Shown here: in pieces, positions 62,326 to 64,000 of the stretch
Numbering within the stretch: position 1 is the stretch's first letter
How the letters are laid out: each line of letters begins with the position of its first letter
Assembly (NCBI GenBank): GCA_948144175.1
Contig: CANXME010002454.1
Location: 62,001-126,000 of the forward strand
Length of the DNA: 64,000 bases
From: Closterium sp. NIES-65
Lineage: Eukaryota; Streptophyta; Zygnematophyceae; Desmidiales; Closteriaceae
Direction of reading: 5' to 3'
Notes under the pieces: generated by a model
Told to the model about the DNA's origin: nothing
Seen by the model: the letters and a program-made list of their open reading frames with translations, nothing else
The model's database searches: none
Position numbers and translations under genes: made by a program

Positions 62326-64000
62326 TGTTACAGAGGCAGCATGCCTGGCGGTGGCGGTGTGAGTTGCTGGGGTTGGCTCAAGAGGGCGTCAAAGGGGGAA
62401 GGAACTCCCTGGCAGAGGCCGGGGTGCGGGGGGTTAGCTTGGGGAAAGGGGAAAAGGGTGGGGAAAGCGGTGCGCAGTGGGTGGAAGAGAGGGTAGAGGG
62501 GGCCTGACAGTTGGAGGGGATTGGGGCCCAAGGGGGGGGCGGGCTGGGGGCCGATTGAGAGGGGAAGTGTTGGCGGGCTGTAGTGGAGGTGGGGGGGCGG
62601 GGGTGGTGTAGCGGTGGGTGAGCAGGGTGTGGGGACAGGTGGTGGGCCAGAGGTGGGGAGGGCAGGGCAGAATTCCACGGGAGGTGGGGGTGGGCAGGTG
62701 GAGCCAGGTGGGAAAGGAAGGGTGGGGAACAGAGAGGAAGGGGCAAAGGGTAGTGGGTAGTCGAGTTGGCGTGAGCCTGGTAGCGGGTAATGAGAAGGTT
62801 GGGAGGCGGGGGGTGAGAACGTGGGAGGGCAGAGAGGGCACCGAAAGGAGGTGCTGTGGTAAATGCAGGATAGGATGCGGGGCCGGGAAACAGGGGACAG
62901 AGGGAATTGGGGAATCGATGAAGGGTGATAGCTGCGGATGGGCGAGCCCCAGGGGGGAGGAAATATGGAGGGTGTTGGAGAAGGGGGAGACTGGGGGGGG
63001 TTGAGGTAGGGTGTTGGAGGGCACAAGGGGCAGGAACAGGGGGTGCAAAAGTTGGCTGGGGGAGGGAGAGGCGGTCTGGTGCCGCGGAAAGGCGGAGGGA
63101 GGTTGGGGACGGCACAGCCCAGGGAGCAAAAGCAAGGGGTGTAGACCTTGGCTGGGGGTAGGAACGGCGGTGTGGAGTTAGGGAGAGGTAGAGGGAGGCT
63201 GGGGTAGGTGGCTGGATTGCGCAGGGAGCAGGGGCAGGGGGTGTAGAGATTGGATGGGGGTGGGAAAGGCGGCGTGGTGCCAGGTGGCGGCAGTTGGGTC
63301 ACCGAAGGGCCTGGCAGGGCGGGATGCAGAGGTGCAGCCCACGCTGGATGCGGAAGTAGCTGGGGGGGAAAGGGAGGCTGGAGGGGGAAGTACGGCTCGT
63401 AGAGGTGTGGGGGGCAGAGTGGGAGTGGGGAAAGCAGGAAGGGGGGTGGAGGGACGTTGTGGACAGGGGAGTGGGGGAACATGCGGGTGATGATAGGGAG
63501 AAGCCGGGGGGGGGGGAGAAGGGGGAGGTGGTATGAAGTGGGCAAGGGTGACGCACGGGCAGAGCGCGGCGGTACTAAGGGCAGGGAGACGGGAGGCTGG
63601 GGGGAGAAAGGCCTGCTTGGGGGCGTGGTGGGGGATAAGGGGAGAGGGGCGGTAATGCTGGTGGGCAAAAGGGGAGGGTGTGGTGTAGTATGATGAAACA
63701 GAATGGGGGGGTGGCGGACTGGGTGGGGCCCTGGAGGGTTGGGAGAACAAGGTGTAAGCTGCCTTTCTGATTTTTCCTGGTTTTTTCGGATTTATATGAA
63801 TTTCTTTTTCTTTTCTTTTTTCCTTGAAGTTGTTTCCTCTTATTTCCTACGGTTTCCAGAAACAGGGCGGCCTCTGCTAGCTAAGCGCCGTTAGGGAAAG
63901 AGGTTAGGTGGCGGGGTGGCTAAAGCGCGCGTGTGAGGGGGAAAGGGGCGGTGTGAGCAGGGAGGTGACTATGTGGGTGGCGACGGGGTAAAATTACGAC
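62326..64000 (-). other. LINE 5' leader (L4, cut by window edge)
   Basis: Homopurine zone, T-rich zone and the start of the CpG-rich domain. The 5S-like 12-mer is at 63879-63890. Confidence 0.62.

Larger units (their letters stand above)
53566..64000. repeat. Tandem segmental duplication, right copy (5S spacer end + L4)
   Basis: Right copy of the duplication; its far end lies beyond the window. Confidence 0.85.
53934..64000 (-). mobile_element. 5S-targeted LINE copy L4 (5' end beyond window)
   Basis: Appears identical to L3 at a constant offset of 12163 through the 3' UTR, coding region and leader to the window end. Its 5' junction is not visible, so whether it shares the shortened 5' end of L3 is unknown. 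Confidence 0.92.

Overview
The window is a eukaryotic nuclear 5S ribosomal DNA array heavily invaded by a site-specific non-LTR retrotransposon (LINE). The 5S gene is of streptophyte type: it aligns nearly base for base with the land-plant and charophyte 5S consensus and not with the chlorophyte one. With the high GC content and a Ty1/copia element, this suggests a plant or charophyte alga. A zygnematophyte such as Closterium is only a guess.

Layout from left to right (5S on the + strand, every LINE on the - strand, so its 5' end is at the right). LINE L0, 5' part only, 1-3978. 5S 3' part and spacer, 3979-5543. 5S 5' part, 5544-5617. LINE L1, 5618-22621, with a Ty1/copia element nested in its leader at 14391-20859. 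5S 3' part and spacer, then three uninterrupted 119-bp 5S genes at 24205, 25823 and 27437. 5S 5' part 29070-29144, LINE L2 29145-40112, 5S 3' part and spacer. 5S 5' part 41696-41770, LINE L3 41771-52297, 5S 3' part and spacer. 5S 5' part 53859-53933, LINE L4 from 53934 to the window end. Five of the eight 5S loci are interrupted, all after 5S position 75.

The LINE is about 10.5-11 kb. It has one very long reading frame (2530 codons in L1, 2679 in L3 and L4): an Ala/Gly/Glu-rich region built on a 24-bp coding minisatellite, a Pro-rich region, a C2H2 zinc finger, a reverse transcriptase with YADD, a CCHC knuckle, a Gly/Gln-rich insert, and a C-terminal restriction-like endonuclease with PD...D. 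That order (zinc finger, RT, CCHC, RLE) is the plan of the R2/CRE/NeSL/R4 group, whose members are known for inserting into multicopy RNA genes. L1, L3 and L4 have open frames. L2 is broken by about eighteen small frame changes. L0 runs off the window.

The junctions show how the element works. Where the 5' end is full length (L1), a perfect 25-bp duplication of 5S positions 51-75 flanks it. The 3' end has no poly(A) and joins 5S position 75. This fits target-primed reverse transcription from a nick in the 5S sense strand between the intermediate element and box C. The duplication leaves a 3' fragment (51-119) that still carries nearly the whole internal Pol III promoter. Sequence variants group L0 with L1 and L2 with L3/L4, and L3/L4 appear identical over more than 10 kb. 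Spread within the array has therefore probably involved unequal exchange of 5S+LINE blocks as well as new insertions.
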